38,511 bases of DNA from Acidobacteriota bacterium (GTDB lineage: Bacteria > Acidobacteriota > Blastocatellia > RBC074). This document shows positions 9,005-16,672 of this stretch, in pieces (within the stretch, counting starts at the first letter, position 1; every line of letters begins with the position of its first letter). Made by a program: the position numbers and the translations under genes. The DNA is taken from NCBI GenBank assembly GCA_022614735.1, contig JAKEHZ010000138.1, positions 1 through 38,511 of the forward strand. Direction: 5' to 3'. A model generated the notes under the pieces. That model ran no database searches, was not told the DNA's origin, and was given only the letters and a program-made list of their open reading frames with translations.

Positions 9005-9751
9005 TCACTGCAATTGTCGCTTAGCCTGTTCCAGAGCTAACCGCATTTCACTTGCTTTGCGTGCGTACTGTTGATTGGTACGGGCCAACTCTTCTGTTGC
9101 GGCAATTCTCTTCTCGTATACGCTGAAATCAATAGGCCAATCGTCGTTTCGTACCAAGGCCGCTTCTGGCGGGGTGCCCAGCCTTATTGCGGTCGGCTCC
9201 GTAACCTCTGTATGTTTGTTTGTCGTTATAATCTTCTTAATCGGAAAACGACCGAGTTCAACAGCATCGAAAGATTCAATGACAACACCGTCGAGTTGTT
9301 CCGAGCGGAAAGCGAGACAGAGATAACCTAATACGGTTTCATCCCTCGAATAACCTTCGTCTTTTCGCGCCATTTCTACATCAACCGAACCACCGATTTT
9401 ATAGTCCGGTCTGATTGGTTCTAGGAAATAACGAACTTTCAATTTCTCATTTTCAACAAAAACACCCATGCCAGGCGTGACTGTCGTTACACTCTGGCGA
9501 CCCACCGTACCATCCGGTTTAAGCGAAATTTGTACGGTTCGTCTACGACCATCAGGGTGAAAATATTCGATATTTTTCCCGACCAGCATCGGCTCTTGTC
9601 CGGCAACAACTTTGGTCACAGATTGTTCCAGCGTCCAGCCGCCCGCGCCTTTAAAAGGCGTAGGTTGACTGGACTTGGCCTTTAAGAGCCATATTGTAAT
9701 TAAGCTGATCGCAATGAAGGCAACAAGTGAGCTAAGTCTCAAGAATTTCAT
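9005..9751 (-). CDS. Membrane-anchored or secreted protein, function unknown
   Basis: Predicted 248 residues; ATG 9751 is preceded by AAGGGAGAG. Residues about 6-24 are a hydrophobic N-terminal segment (signal anchor or signal peptide) followed by Lys, so most of the chain is outside the cytoplasm. The middle is beta-like with repeated charged strands; the last 35-40 residues (ATEELARTNQQYARKASEM and onward) are a probable amphipathic helix or coiled coil. No family was recognised. It follows the cysteine-rich gene on the same strand in the AT-richer accessory stretch, so the two may be transcribed together, although the inverted repeat at 9821 lies between them. Confidence 0.72.
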   Translation of the reverse strand: MKFLRLSSLVAFIAISLITIWLLKAKSSQPTPFKGAGGWTLEQSVTKVVAGQEPMLVGKNIEYFHPDGRRRTVQISLKPDGTVGRQSVTTVTPGMGVFVENEKLKVRYFLEPIRPDYKIGGSVDVEMARKDEGYSRDETVLGYLCLAFRSEQLDGVVIESFDAVELGRFPIKKIITTNKHTEVTEPTAIRLGTPPEAALVRNDDWPIDFSVYEKRIAATEELARTNQQYARKASEMRLALEQAKRQLQ

Positions 9752-9842
9752 AACTCTCCCTTTCTATTGAGCTTCAGCAAAGTTGGTTTGCTAAGAAACC
9801 CGAAAAATCAGCCTTAATAGTTGCAAGGTAACCTCACATTTA

Positions 9843-9864
9843 ACCGTGGTGCAATTACCACGGT
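9843..9864 (-). terminator. Small hairpin at the end of the cysteine-rich gene
   Basis: ACCGTGG (9843-9849) pairs with CCACGGT (9858-9864) around an 8-nt loop. The stem begins at the last base of the stop codon of the cysteine-rich gene and is followed, on the minus strand, only by TTAAATG. It may be a weak terminator or 3'-end stabiliser. Confidence 0.4.
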
Positions 9865-10214
9865 CAAGTGCCTGTGCAGCCACAAAGATCGTCATTAGCA
9901 CAAAACCTTGTATAAACACCGGTACCCATGCAGCCGGAGATACAACCAAGCGTTTGGCAACTATACGGCACGCATTTGTTACAACGAAACTGTATGACAT
10001 AGCAGCAAGCATATGTTGAACAACAAGGCTCTAAATCAATACATGCGGTGTGAAAGGCGCATCCACTGCTTATATAGCACTCGCCGCAGCCGCATATCGC
10101 AATTCCGCTGCAAGCTTGAACCGTTGGCGGCTTCAGCAGCTTGACGGCTGCCGTAATGGCGAGGCATAGGAAGATGATGTGAACAACTATCTCAAGTTTG
10201 CGACTGAGCTTCAT
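9864..10214 (-). CDS. Cysteine-rich exported small protein, function unknown
   Basis: Predicted 116 residues. ATG 10214 is favoured over longer starts because a perfect AGGAGGTG lies 7 nt upstream. Residues about 9-26 are hydrophobic (VVHIIFLCLAITAAV), a signal peptide or anchor. The remaining 80 or so residues hold 18 cysteines, with clusters CGCGEC, PCC and ACC and a tail reading DLCGCTGT. An even number of exported Cys suits a disulfide-knotted structure; a metal-binding role is also possible. No family was recognised. It lies inside the inverted-repeat-bounded cassette. It shares strand with the orphan sigma factor upstream and the unknown membrane protein downstream. Confidence 0.72.
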   Translation of the reverse strand: MKLSRKLEIVVHIIFLCLAITAAVKLLKPPTVQACSGIAICGCGECYISSGCAFHTACIDLEPCCSTYACCYVIQFRCNKCVPYSCQTLGCISGCMGTGVYTRFCANDDLCGCTGT

Positions 10215-10609
10215 AATTATGCACCTCCTGGAAAGAGCCGGGCGCTGACTACGTCCAGCGAATAAGTCTACTGATAAAAAACTGGCTGCCCTGCGTGACA
10301 ACCCAGGAAATGAATACCCACTCCCTTGTATTTGCGGAGTTATAATGTGAGGTTGCCATGCAAGACACTCAACTTAGATTGACCAACCAGTTTCATATCA
10401 GCCTAAATGGCTTGGGTTTGTGCTTTGCAGCGCTTTTCAAGAATTCATATTCCCAATGTTTATTGTGGTGATGCGACCATTTATATCACTTTCCCCGCCG
10501 TTAGATTGCGCACAAGCTTCTACCTATATATAGACATTTCAGAGGAATATCTTGATCTTATCCTGTCAGAAATTTTTACGAATATTTCGAGATTCAAACC
10601 CGATTGAAT

Positions 10610-11164
10610 CTAAAGGTGCTCCTTCTCAAGAAGTTCCTGAAATTTCTTAATCAAAGCGTGTTTGCGTCTGTAAACAGTACCAATCTTAACTCCCAAGAGC
10701 TTTGCAATCTCCTCCGCTTGCATCCCTTGACAAACAAGCTCAAACAATTTCATCTCGCGTTTCGTCAGTTTCTTAACAATTTCGTCAAACAATTTCCCTC
10801 TTTCCTCAGACATGGCTTCAGCCTCTTGGCTCGCTTTATATGCGAAAAAGTCAGACGCTACATCTTCTAAATTCGCAAAGGGTTTCTTGCTCTGAAGGTA
10901 ACGGAGCACATAGTGATTGACAACTGCCTGCAACCAAGTCTCAATCGTAGACTTATGATGATCGAACGATCGTATGCGGCGATAGTTGTCATCTACCAGC
11001 ATGAGGACAATTGACTGGGAAATATCCAGAATCTCATCTGGGCTCGGGTGATGCATGTAAACGTGGCAAGCGTGACGAACCGCGCCTGGGATGAGCGGCA
11101 GGAGCTCAATAATCAAATTTTCAGCATTCGTATTGTCTGGCGGCTGTGGCTTCTTGTGAGACAT
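10610..11164 (-). CDS. Sigma-70 family (ECF-like) RNA polymerase sigma factor, orphan
   Basis: Predicted 184 residues, start ATG 11164 with GGAGGAAG upstream. The N-terminal half resembles region 2 (EILDISQSIVLMLV and a Trp/His-containing helix about residues 65-90). The C-terminal half is region 4: LTKREMKLFELVCQGMQAEE followed by the helix-turn-helix IAKLLGVKIGTVYRRK. It should direct RNA polymerase to a specific promoter set. No anti-sigma gene adjoins it. The nearest genes downstream on the same strand are the cysteine-rich protein and the membrane protein, possible targets. The C-terminal tail is very rich in Lys and Glu. Confidence 0.85.
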   Translation of the reverse strand: MSHKKPQPPDNTNAENLIIELLPLIPGAVRHACHVYMHHPSPDEILDISQSIVLMLVDDNYRRIRSFDHHKSTIETWLQAVVNHYVLRYLQSKKPFANLEDVASDFFAYKASQEAEAMSEERGKLFDEIVKKLTKREMKLFELVCQGMQAEEIAKLLGVKIGTVYRRKHALIKKFQELLEKEHL

Positions 11165-11637
11165 ACGGCTTCCTCCAATCGGAATGAGTCTGTGTGCCCT
11201 AAAAGAGTGCCTCGTGCATGAGTTTCATTGGCGCGCCACTTCATCAAATCAAATCAGATAGTGAAAGAAGCAGAAGAGAACGAAACACGCATAATTAAGT
11301 GAATATCTGTCGCATCTGTGTTGATCCGTGATCAATATCGATGTCCTAGTGATGTATCCTTCGATTTACCCCCCTATATATAAGGACGTAAAACAGAGAG
11401 AAATTTGCCTACCTCTAGTAAAAATATTTTCCGCCCTTTCTTGTTGACCCGTTTTCTCTCTTCAGCCTGGCATTGTGACCTACACGGTTAACTGTGAGGC
11501 TACGCCATTTTCGCCCAATCCCCCTGTTTCGAGGTCTCACTGAAATTAACCAGAGCTTTGATAATCACGAACTCAACGTCATTCCCCTTGATGTTTGTTG
11601 GGTTTTACACATACATCTGGTCTCAAAATAATTCCTA
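11165..11637. other. Divergent intergenic region, AT-rich, no gene seen
   Basis: About 470 bp between the sigma-factor gene (minus) and perR (plus). It contains the untranslated region of the sigma gene and T-rich and C-rich tracts (for example CCCCCCTATATATAAGG near 11370). No ORF, tRNA or strong hairpin was recognised. Confidence 0.5.
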
Positions 11638-11669
11638 TTGACAAAATCTCAATTTAGATATAGTCTAAA
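11638..11669 (+). promoter_or_regulatory. perR promoter with PerR/Fur-type operator
   Basis: TTGACA (11638-11643) and TATAGT (11659-11664), spacing 15, form a probable promoter. Overlapping the -10 is the palindrome TTTAGATATAGTCTAAA (11653-11669). Its core TTAGATATAGTCTAA matches TTAGACGCTGTCTAA in front of ahpC in both half-sites except one base. The position implies autorepression. Transcription would begin a few bases before ATG 11675, so the mRNA may be nearly leaderless. Confidence 0.75.
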
Positions 11670-11674
11670 CAGCG

Positions 11675-12109
11675 ATGTCGAGATTGGATCAGAGAGATGT
11701 AGAAAGCATGGTGGTCGAGTCCCACCGGTTGAAGATGACCCCGCAGCGTCGGGCCATCGTCGATTATCTACAATCTGCGACTCATCACCCGACGGCTGAT
11801 GAGGTGCTGAAGGCTGTCAATGAGAAGTTCCCGATGACCTCCCGTGCGACTGTCTACAACACGCTTAATTGGTTGAAGGGAGCTGGGATGGTAAGGGAAG
11901 TGTATGAAGGCGGGCACGTTCGCTTCGATCCCAACACTTCCAATCACCATCACTTTATCTGCCGTCGTTGCGGTAGAGTCGAGGATATTGAGTATGAACT
12001 GATAGGCAATTGTCAATTTGACCTTCTCCCGGGAAATCAGAAGGTTGATATCTACGAAATTATCCTGCGGGGCGTCTGTGCTCCTTGCCAGACAATTAAC
12101 AAGCAGTGA
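11675..12109 (+). CDS. perR: Fur-family regulator, PerR-like peroxide sensor
   Basis: A 144-residue DNA-binding metalloregulator. The winged-helix N-terminus contains MTPQRRAIVDYL and ATVYNTLNWL. Structural zinc ligands are two CxxC pairs, CRRC and CAPC. RFDPNTSNHHHF and VEDIEY place Asp, His and a second Asp where PerR proteins bind regulatory iron or manganese; Fur usually has Glu at the last site, so PerR is preferred. It should repress peroxide-defence genes until its iron-bound histidines are oxidised. Its own promoter and that of the adjacent peroxiredoxin gene carry the same palindrome. No Shine-Dalgarno precedes ATG 11675; ATG 11708 (MVVESHRLKMTPQR) is an alternative start. Confidence 0.9.
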   Translation: MSRLDQRDVESMVVESHRLKMTPQRRAIVDYLQSATHHPTADEVLKAVNEKFPMTSRATVYNTLNWLKGAGMVREVYEGGHVRFDPNTSNHHHFICRRCGRVEDIEYELIGNCQFDLLPGNQKVDIYEIILRGVCAPCQTINKQ

Positions 12110-12140
12110 TTCGTTCACTGTAAATTTTTTGTTTATTAAC

Positions 12141-12155
12141 TTAGACGCTGTCTAA
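12141..12155 (+). promoter_or_regulatory. PerR-type operator upstream of ahpC
   Basis: TTAGACGCTGTCTAA is a perfect 6-3-6 palindrome 35 bp before the peroxiredoxin start. It matches the palindrome before perR (11654-11668). A -35-like TTGTTT lies at 12129 and the -10 would overlap the operator. Binding by the neighbouring PerR is inference. Confidence 0.75.
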
Positions 12156-12190
12156 AACTAGAAATTATTTAACTTGAGGAGAGATACTGA

Positions 12191-12733
12191 ATGCTGACTA
12201 TTGGAGACAAGTTTCCGAGTTTCAGGCTCAAGGCTGCAGTTAGTTTGGAGAAGGGGAAAGAGTTTGGAGAGATCGCAAATGACACGTATCGGGGCAAATG
12301 GCAGGTGATCTTTTTCTGGCCGATGGACTTCACATTCATCTGCCCGACTGAGATCGCGGAGTTTGGCAAGCGCAACAAGGATTTTGTCGATCGCGAAGCG
12401 CAGGTCCTGGGTGTGAGCACAGACACGCATTTCGTTCATCTGGCGTGGCGAAATAATCACTCTGACCTGAAAAATCTGCCCTACCCGATGTTGGCAGACA
12501 CGAAGCGTGAGCTTTCTGAAGCATTGGGCATTCTCCACAAAGAAGATGGCGTGGCGTTGCGTGCGACTTTCATCGTCGATCCGGACGGCATCATCCGTTG
12601 GGTGACGGTCAATGATCTTTCGGTCGGCCGCAATGTCGATGAGACGTTGCGTGTGCTCGATGCTTTACAGACCGATGAGCTCTGCCCGTGCAACTGGCAG
12701 AAGGGCGAGACGACTCTCGGGAAAGCTGCTTAG
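12191..12733 (+). CDS. ahpC: AhpC-type 2-Cys peroxiredoxin
   Basis: Predicted 180 residues; ATG 12191 follows GAGGAGAG. A thioredoxin-fold peroxidase reducing hydrogen peroxide and alkyl hydroperoxides in the cytoplasm. The peroxidatic Cys is in FFWPMDFTFICPTEIAEF; the resolving Cys region is ELCPCNWQKGETTL. VLGVSTDTHFVHLAW is typical of AhpC. No AhpF reductase is present; the next gene is an AhpD-like protein that could serve as the electron donor. The gene follows the PerR operator directly. Confidence 0.95.
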   Translation: MLTIGDKFPSFRLKAAVSLEKGKEFGEIANDTYRGKWQVIFFWPMDFTFICPTEIAEFGKRNKDFVDREAQVLGVSTDTHFVHLAWRNNHSDLKNLPYPMLADTKRELSEALGILHKEDGVALRATFIVDPDGIIRWVTVNDLSVGRNVDETLRVLDALQTDELCPCNWQKGETTLGKAA

Positions 12734-12745
12734 TCGTGACCTACT

Positions 12746-12799
12746 GCGAATCACGCAGATGAATCAATGATTAATCTTCTCGTGATCTGCGTGATTCGC
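12746..12799. repeat. Inverted repeat between ahpC and the ahpD-like gene
   Basis: GCGAATCACGCAGAT (12746-12760) is the exact reverse complement of 12785-12799, with a 24-nt loop. It may attenuate transcription between the two genes or stabilise the ahpC mRNA end. Word style resembles the 14595-14681 element. Confidence 0.85.
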
Positions 12800-12835
12800 G
12801 GAATATTCTTATAAGTTGAGAGGCATCAATAATTC

Positions 12836-13390
12836 ATGAGTGAAATCGAGAAACTTAGAGATTTATTACCCGAAGCAGCTAAAGACATCAGGCTGAATTT
12901 ACAGACGGTTTTTCAATCAACAAGTCTGACACCGGTCCAGGTCTGGGGGGCGGCTTTGGCTTCTGCCATCACATCCCGTAACCAAATGCTTGTTCGGGCT
13001 GTCTTACATGATGCGGAGGGCAAAGTTGATGTGAGCGTCATTGAGGATGCTAAAGCCGCTGCGGCGCTGATGGCGATGAACAACGTCTACTATCGGTTCC
13101 GCCACCTGATTGGCAAAGAGAGTTATTCGTCGAAGCCTGCGCGTTTGCGTATGAACTGGATCGCAAAACCGCAGGGCAGCAAGACCGACTTCGAGCTTTT
13201 CTGTCTGGCGGTCAGCGCGATCAACGGTTGTGAGATGTGCATTGGTTCTCACGAGCAGGTCGTGGTTGATAGCGGCATTACTGAAGACCAGGTTCATGAC
13301 GTGATTCGCATCGCTGCGACGATCAATGCCGCGGCAGTGTCGGTTGAAATGAGCAGTTTCGGCGAGCGGATGTTAGAAGTCACTGCCTAA
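12836..13390 (+). CDS. ahpD: AhpD-like alkylhydroperoxidase (carboxymuconolactone decarboxylase fold)
   Basis: Predicted 184 residues, mainly helical. The key motif CEMCIGSHE provides the CxxC pair plus His of AhpD, which reduces the peroxiredoxin through a thiol relay. AITSRNQML and DQVHDVIRIAATINAAAV fit the family. Length is close to known AhpD. It lies downstream of ahpC in the same direction, matching the AhpC-AhpD arrangement of organisms without AhpF. The spacing of about 100 bp includes a 15-bp stem, so expression may differ from ahpC. Confidence 0.92.
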   Translation: MSEIEKLRDLLPEAAKDIRLNLQTVFQSTSLTPVQVWGAALASAITSRNQMLVRAVLHDAEGKVDVSVIEDAKAAAALMAMNNVYYRFRHLIGKESYSSKPARLRMNWIAKPQGSKTDFELFCLAVSAINGCEMCIGSHEQVVVDSGITEDQVHDVIRIAATINAAAVSVEMSSFGERMLEVTA

Positions 13391-13483
13391 AGGAAAAGAC
13401 GTGGAGCCTGAATCAGGTTCGCTCTGCGTCATTTGCAGTCTTCGCAGGCATTTTTGTCAGATTTTTTGAAAGGAGGAAGAACA

Positions 13484-13750
13484 ATGAAAGTGCCATCAGA
13501 TGTTCAAAAGGTCGTCAAGGCGTTGCCCGAGGACAAGCGAAAAAAGGTCGAGGCGATTGTGCGTCGTCACATTGATGCGTGCCACAGGATGGGTGTAGAT
13601 GTTGAATACCTCGATCGCGTTTGGATAGAGGCAATAGAATCCGTGGAGATCGAAGAGAAATTTCCTGAGCTGGTCGAAACCCAGCAATGGCCGGACGCAG
13701 AGCCGGCACGGCGTTACGAAGTCTACGAGCCCCCAAGGGCCGAGTGGTGA
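13484..13750 (+). CDS. Small acidic protein in the peroxide-stress locus, function unknown
   Basis: Predicted 88 residues from ATG 13484, which has an ideal AGGAGG 7 nt upstream. The chain is charged and mostly helical at the N-terminus (VQKVVKALPEDKRKKVEAIV) with a Pro/Trp-containing end (RRYEVYEPPRAEW). It has one Cys and several His. No family was recognised. It is the last gene of the perR-ahpC-ahpD direction, ending just before a bidirectional terminator, so a role in the same response is possible. Confidence 0.7.
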   Translation: MKVPSDVQKVVKALPEDKRKKVEAIVRRHIDACHRMGVDVEYLDRVWIEAIESVEIEEKFPELVETQQWPDAEPARRYEVYEPPRAEW

Positions 13751-13766
13751 TGCTTTTTATTTTGAT

Positions 13767-13815
13767 ATAGCCGCGTGGTGATCGCCAATCAAATGGTGAA
13801 TCATCACGCGGCTAT
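13767..13815. terminator. Bidirectional terminator between convergent genes
   Basis: ATAGCCGCGTGGTGAT (13767-13782) pairs with ATCATCACGCGGCTAT (13800-13815), with one G-T pair and a 17-nt loop. Upstream on the plus strand is GATGCTTTTTATTTT; the stem's right arm includes the rsmE stop codon. It separates the plus-strand stress locus from the minus-strand housekeeping run. Confidence 0.75.
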
Positions 13816-14552
13816 TTCATATCTCCGAGAAGATGCTGAGCCAGTGTGACGGCAACAATTGCCGCAGTTTCCGTTCTCAGAATTCGCGATCCGAGATGAA
13901 TAGTGATGAATCCATGTCTCTCAGCTGTGTTCATCTCATTGTCACTCCATCCGCCTTCCGAAGCCACAGACAAGCTTAATTCGCTGATTGATCCCAGGCC
14001 CGATGCGACATCACGCAAACTGCGACCGCCCCGCTCTGAGAAGATCAGATTGGTTCCTCTCGCCTCGTTTTGACAAAAATCTTCGAAGCTCATCGGCTCG
14101 GAAATCCCAACCAGTTTTCGCCTGCCACACTGCTTCAAAGCCTCGAGGGCGATTCGCCGCCAGCGCTGCCAACGTTTCCCGGTGCGGTCTTCAGCGCGGC
14201 GCAGATCGCTGTGATCAGTGATGAGCGGGACGATGCGCGTCACACCGAGCTCGGTCGCCTTCTGAATGACCCAGTCGAATTTGTCGCCCTTGATGAGGGC
14301 CTGCGCGAGTGTCAGGTTGAGCGGTGATTCGACGATGTCATCGAGATGTCGTATGAGTTTCAATTCAACCTCACGCTTGCCGACCTTCGAGACTTCGCAC
14401 TCCCACTCGCTTCCTTCGCCGTCAATAACAAAAACGTGTGCCCCCTCGCTCAGGCGCAGTACGCGCGAAAGATGATGTGATTCATCGGCGTCCAAGACGA
14501 TAGTCGATTGGTTGAGTTGTGAGGGTTGTGCGTAGAAGCGGTGGCGTTGCAT
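13812..14552 (-). CDS. rsmE: 16S rRNA m3U1498 methyltransferase
   Basis: Predicted 246 residues, a SPOUT-fold methyltransferase that methylates U1498 of 16S rRNA. The N-terminus starts MQRHRFYAQP, like many RsmE. DKFDWVIQKATELGV is a family signature, and the trefoil-knot motifs SVASEGGWSDNEM and LGSRILRTETAAI are present. The first knot motif has ASEGG where GPEGG is usual. It follows prmA on the same strand, a common pairing, although a 31-bp inverted repeat lies between them. Confidence 0.95.
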   Translation of the reverse strand: MQRHRFYAQPSQLNQSTIVLDADESHHLSRVLRLSEGAHVFVIDGEGSEWECEVSKVGKREVELKLIRHLDDIVESPLNLTLAQALIKGDKFDWVIQKATELGVTRIVPLITDHSDLRRAEDRTGKRWQRWRRIALEALKQCGRRKLVGISEPMSFEDFCQNEARGTNLIFSERGGRSLRDVASGLGSISELSLSVASEGGWSDNEMNTAERHGFITIHLGSRILRTETAAIVAVTLAQHLLGDMK

Positions 14553-14594
14553 TGGGAAATTTCAAGTTTTTCTGAATACACCGGGAAATAGTGG

Positions 14595-14681
14595 ATGAAC
14601 CACGGATTCACACGGATGCGACGGAGATCCACGGATCAAATCCGCGTTTATCCGTCGCATCCGTGTGAATCCGTGGTTCAT
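14595..14681. repeat. Perfect 31-bp inverted repeat between prmA and rsmE
   Basis: Positions 14595-14625 are the exact reverse complement of 14651-14681. Arms use CACGGATTCACACGGATG-type words; the centre repeats CCACGGAT and ATCCGCG fragments. It lies inside a minus-strand gene run, so it would be transcribed as a stable hairpin between prmA and rsmE. Confidence 0.93.
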
Positions 14682-14707
14682 ATGTCCCAATCTTCATGTG
14701 GCTTGAT

Positions 14708-15586
14708 TCAGGTCTGTGATCGCAGAGCGGAGGTCACCCACTCACCATCAGGTTTTTCTTCGATAACCTCGAATTTTTGCCCTTCGAGCGCCGCGCGCAC
14801 TTCATCTCTCTGCTCGCGCAAGATGCCAGATGTGATGAGTATCCCCTGCGGTTTGACGACCTCAGGAAAATCGGCGGCGAGCGGGATAATCACATCTGCA
14901 GTCAAATTTGCAAGCACAAGATCGAACTCCTGGCCTCGAAACGAAGCGAGCTTATTGACTTCGAGCTCGATCTCGTCAGCGACACCATTGATAGTAGCAT
15001 TCTCTTCGGCCACGGTGATCGCTTCAGGATCAACGTCGATGCCGACGACGCGTGAGCCGGGAGCAAGCTTGATGGCGGCAATGGCAAGAATGCCCGTGCC
15101 CGTACCAAGATCCAGCAGTGAACCGTTGCGCCAATATTTTTCGAGCATCTCGAGACAACCACGCGTAGTCTCATGCGTGCCGGTTCCAAAAGCCAGTCCG
15201 GGATCGATCTGAATCACAACGCGGTCGGTATTTTTCGCCTGATCAAGCTTCCACGATGGAGCGATGAGCAATCGTTTACCTATTTCAATCGGCTCGTAGC
15301 CTTTTTTCCACTCGGAAAGCCAATCCTGATCGGCAATGGTCAGGCCCTTTACTCCTTGTAGCGCGGCCGGGGGAAGACCGATCAGATTCAATCCGCGGAC
15401 GATCTGTTCGCGCATTTTTTCAATATCCGGCGCTGATTCGAAGTAGGCGCGCAGCGTGATGAAATCGGACGAGTCCTCTGAAACTTCTATTCCGGTCGTG
15501 CCAAAAGCCCAGAGCTGTGTTGTGGCCGCAGTTTCTGCGACACGGGCGATTTCGACCTCGACTGCATGCCAGACCTTTGAAATCAT
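14708..15586 (-). CDS. prmA: Ribosomal protein L11 methyltransferase
   Basis: Predicted 292 residues. PrmA trimethylates ribosomal protein L11 using S-adenosylmethionine. The SAM motif LLDLGTGTG is at residues 157-165, preceded by the PrmA signature DPGLAFGTGTHETT at 128-141. LVLANLTADVI matches the NxxxxxI region of the family. The N-terminal substrate-binding domain is about residues 1-85. Length is normal. An inverted repeat separates it from era upstream and another from rsmE downstream. Confidence 0.95.
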   Translation of the reverse strand: MISKVWHAVEVEIARVAETAATTQLWAFGTTGIEVSEDSSDFITLRAYFESAPDIEKMREQIVRGLNLIGLPPAALQGVKGLTIADQDWLSEWKKGYEPIEIGKRLLIAPSWKLDQAKNTDRVVIQIDPGLAFGTGTHETTRGCLEMLEKYWRNGSLLDLGTGTGILAIAAIKLAPGSRVVGIDVDPEAITVAEENATINGVADEIELEVNKLASFRGQEFDLVLANLTADVIIPLAADFPEVVKPQGILITSGILREQRDEVRAALEGQKFEVIEEKPDGEWVTSALRSQT

Positions 15587-15597
15587 AGAAAGTCAAA

Positions 15598-15772
15598 AGA
15601 GAAATCAAAAGGCAAAAGGCGAAATGAAGAAATCAAAAGGCAAAAGGCAAAAGGCAAAAATAAAGACGCAAATTCCGGCCATTTGATTTTTGATTTCGTG
15701 AGAACTTTCTTCTTTATTTTTGCCTTTTGCCTTTTGCCTTTTGATTTCTTCATTTCGCCTTTTGATTTCTCT
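15598..15772. repeat. Long inverted repeat with AAAAGGC heptamers
   Basis: The left arm (15598-15665) and right arm (15712-15772) pair over about 60 nt. Arms consist of tandem AAAAGGC heptamers and GAAATC words. The left arm has one more heptamer than the right in its outer part, suggesting slippage after formation. The right arm ends at the first base of the era stop codon. Confidence 0.9.
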
Positions 15773-16671
15773 CATCTCTCCTCGATACCGAGATCATCCA
15801 AAGTGCGCGGATCGTTGCGCCAGTCTTCCTGCACACGAACGAACAGATGTAAACGCACGTGACGGCCAAGAAGCTTTTCAATCTCTCGCCTGGACCTGAT
15901 GCCTATCTCTTTCAACATCTGACCGCCCCTGCCGATGATGATCGGCTTCTGCGATTCGCGCTCGACGTAGATCACACAATGGATCTCGATCGCGTCTTCA
16001 ACCTCCTGCCAGCTTTCGGTCTTGACCGCAGTTGCGAAGGGCAGCTCCTCCCTTGTTCGTTCCAGGATCTGTTCGCGAACGAACTCGGCGACGAGATTGC
16101 GTTCGATCTGATCGGTGAACTGATCCGCATCGTAAAGCCGTTCGCCTGCAGGGAGGTATTCAAGCAATTTGGTAATCAGCAGTTCGTGATTGAAACCGGT
16201 GCTTGCGGAGAGCGGGATGATTTCAGCAAAATTGTACTCTTTGTCGTACTGCTCGATCAGCGGCAGAAGAAGCGATTTGTCTTTCAGCAAGTCGATCTTA
16301 TTGAGAAGCAGGAGAGTCGTTTTCGCGGCCTGCTTGACCAGATCGAGAGTAAAGCGGTCGCCCGCGCCTGAGGACGTCATCACATCGCGCATTAACAAAA
16401 CGATGTCGACTTGAGCCAGCGCAGCGGCGACCAGCCCCATCATTCGCCGATTGAGTACATAACCGGGTTTGTGAATACCTGGTGTATCGAGGAAGATGAT
16501 CTGGCCTTCGGGGCGTGTCAGTATGCCTTGAATGCGTGTCCGTGTGGTTTGAGGCTTGGAGGAGACAGCGGCGATGTGTTCGCCGACGAGCGCGTTGAGC
16601 AGGGTTGATTTTCCCGAATTGGGACGGCCGATGAGCGCGGCAAAGCCGGATTTGTGATGAGGGGCGCTCAT
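15772..16671 (-). CDS. era: GTPase Era, ribosome assembly factor
   Basis: Predicted 299 residues from ATG 16671, one base after the corC stop; a longer frame from 16725 overlaps corC and is disfavoured. The GTPase motifs are GRPNSGKST (G1), TTRTRIQG (G2), DTPGIH (G3) and NKID (G4). The C-terminal KH domain includes GRGGQMLKEIGIRSR. Era binds the 3' end of 16S rRNA in 30S assembly. Coupling to corC is tight, as in many genomes. Confidence 0.97.
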   Translation of the reverse strand: MSAPHHKSGFAALIGRPNSGKSTLLNALVGEHIAAVSSKPQTTRTRIQGILTRPEGQIIFLDTPGIHKPGYVLNRRMMGLVAAALAQVDIVLLMRDVMTSSGAGDRFTLDLVKQAAKTTLLLLNKIDLLKDKSLLLPLIEQYDKEYNFAEIIPLSASTGFNHELLITKLLEYLPAGERLYDADQFTDQIERNLVAEFVREQILERTREELPFATAVKTESWQEVEDAIEIHCVIYVERESQKPIIIGRGGQMLKEIGIRSRREIEKLLGRHVRLHLFVRVQEDWRNDPRTLDDLGIEER

Positions 16672-16672
16672 T

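Larger units (their letters stand above)
9821..10363. mobile_element. Candidate 543-bp cassette bounded by imperfect inverted repeats
   Basis: The left end (9821-9840) reads TTGCAAGGTAACCTCACATT. The right end, read inward on the minus strand from 10363, reads TTGCATGGCAACCTCACATT. They match at 18 of 20 positions. Between them lies one gene, the cysteine-rich secreted protein, on the minus strand. The arrangement is that of a small TIR-bounded element. No target-site duplication was found at the ends and no transposase is inside, so a non-autonomous element or a pair of regulatory sites are both possible. The right repeat also contains TATAAC, which could be the -10 of the gene. Confidence 0.4.

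Noticed and set aside
10407..10607. A small plus-strand open frame between the cassette and the sigma gene
   Set aside because: No Shine-Dalgarno, atypical composition, no pattern; likely chance.
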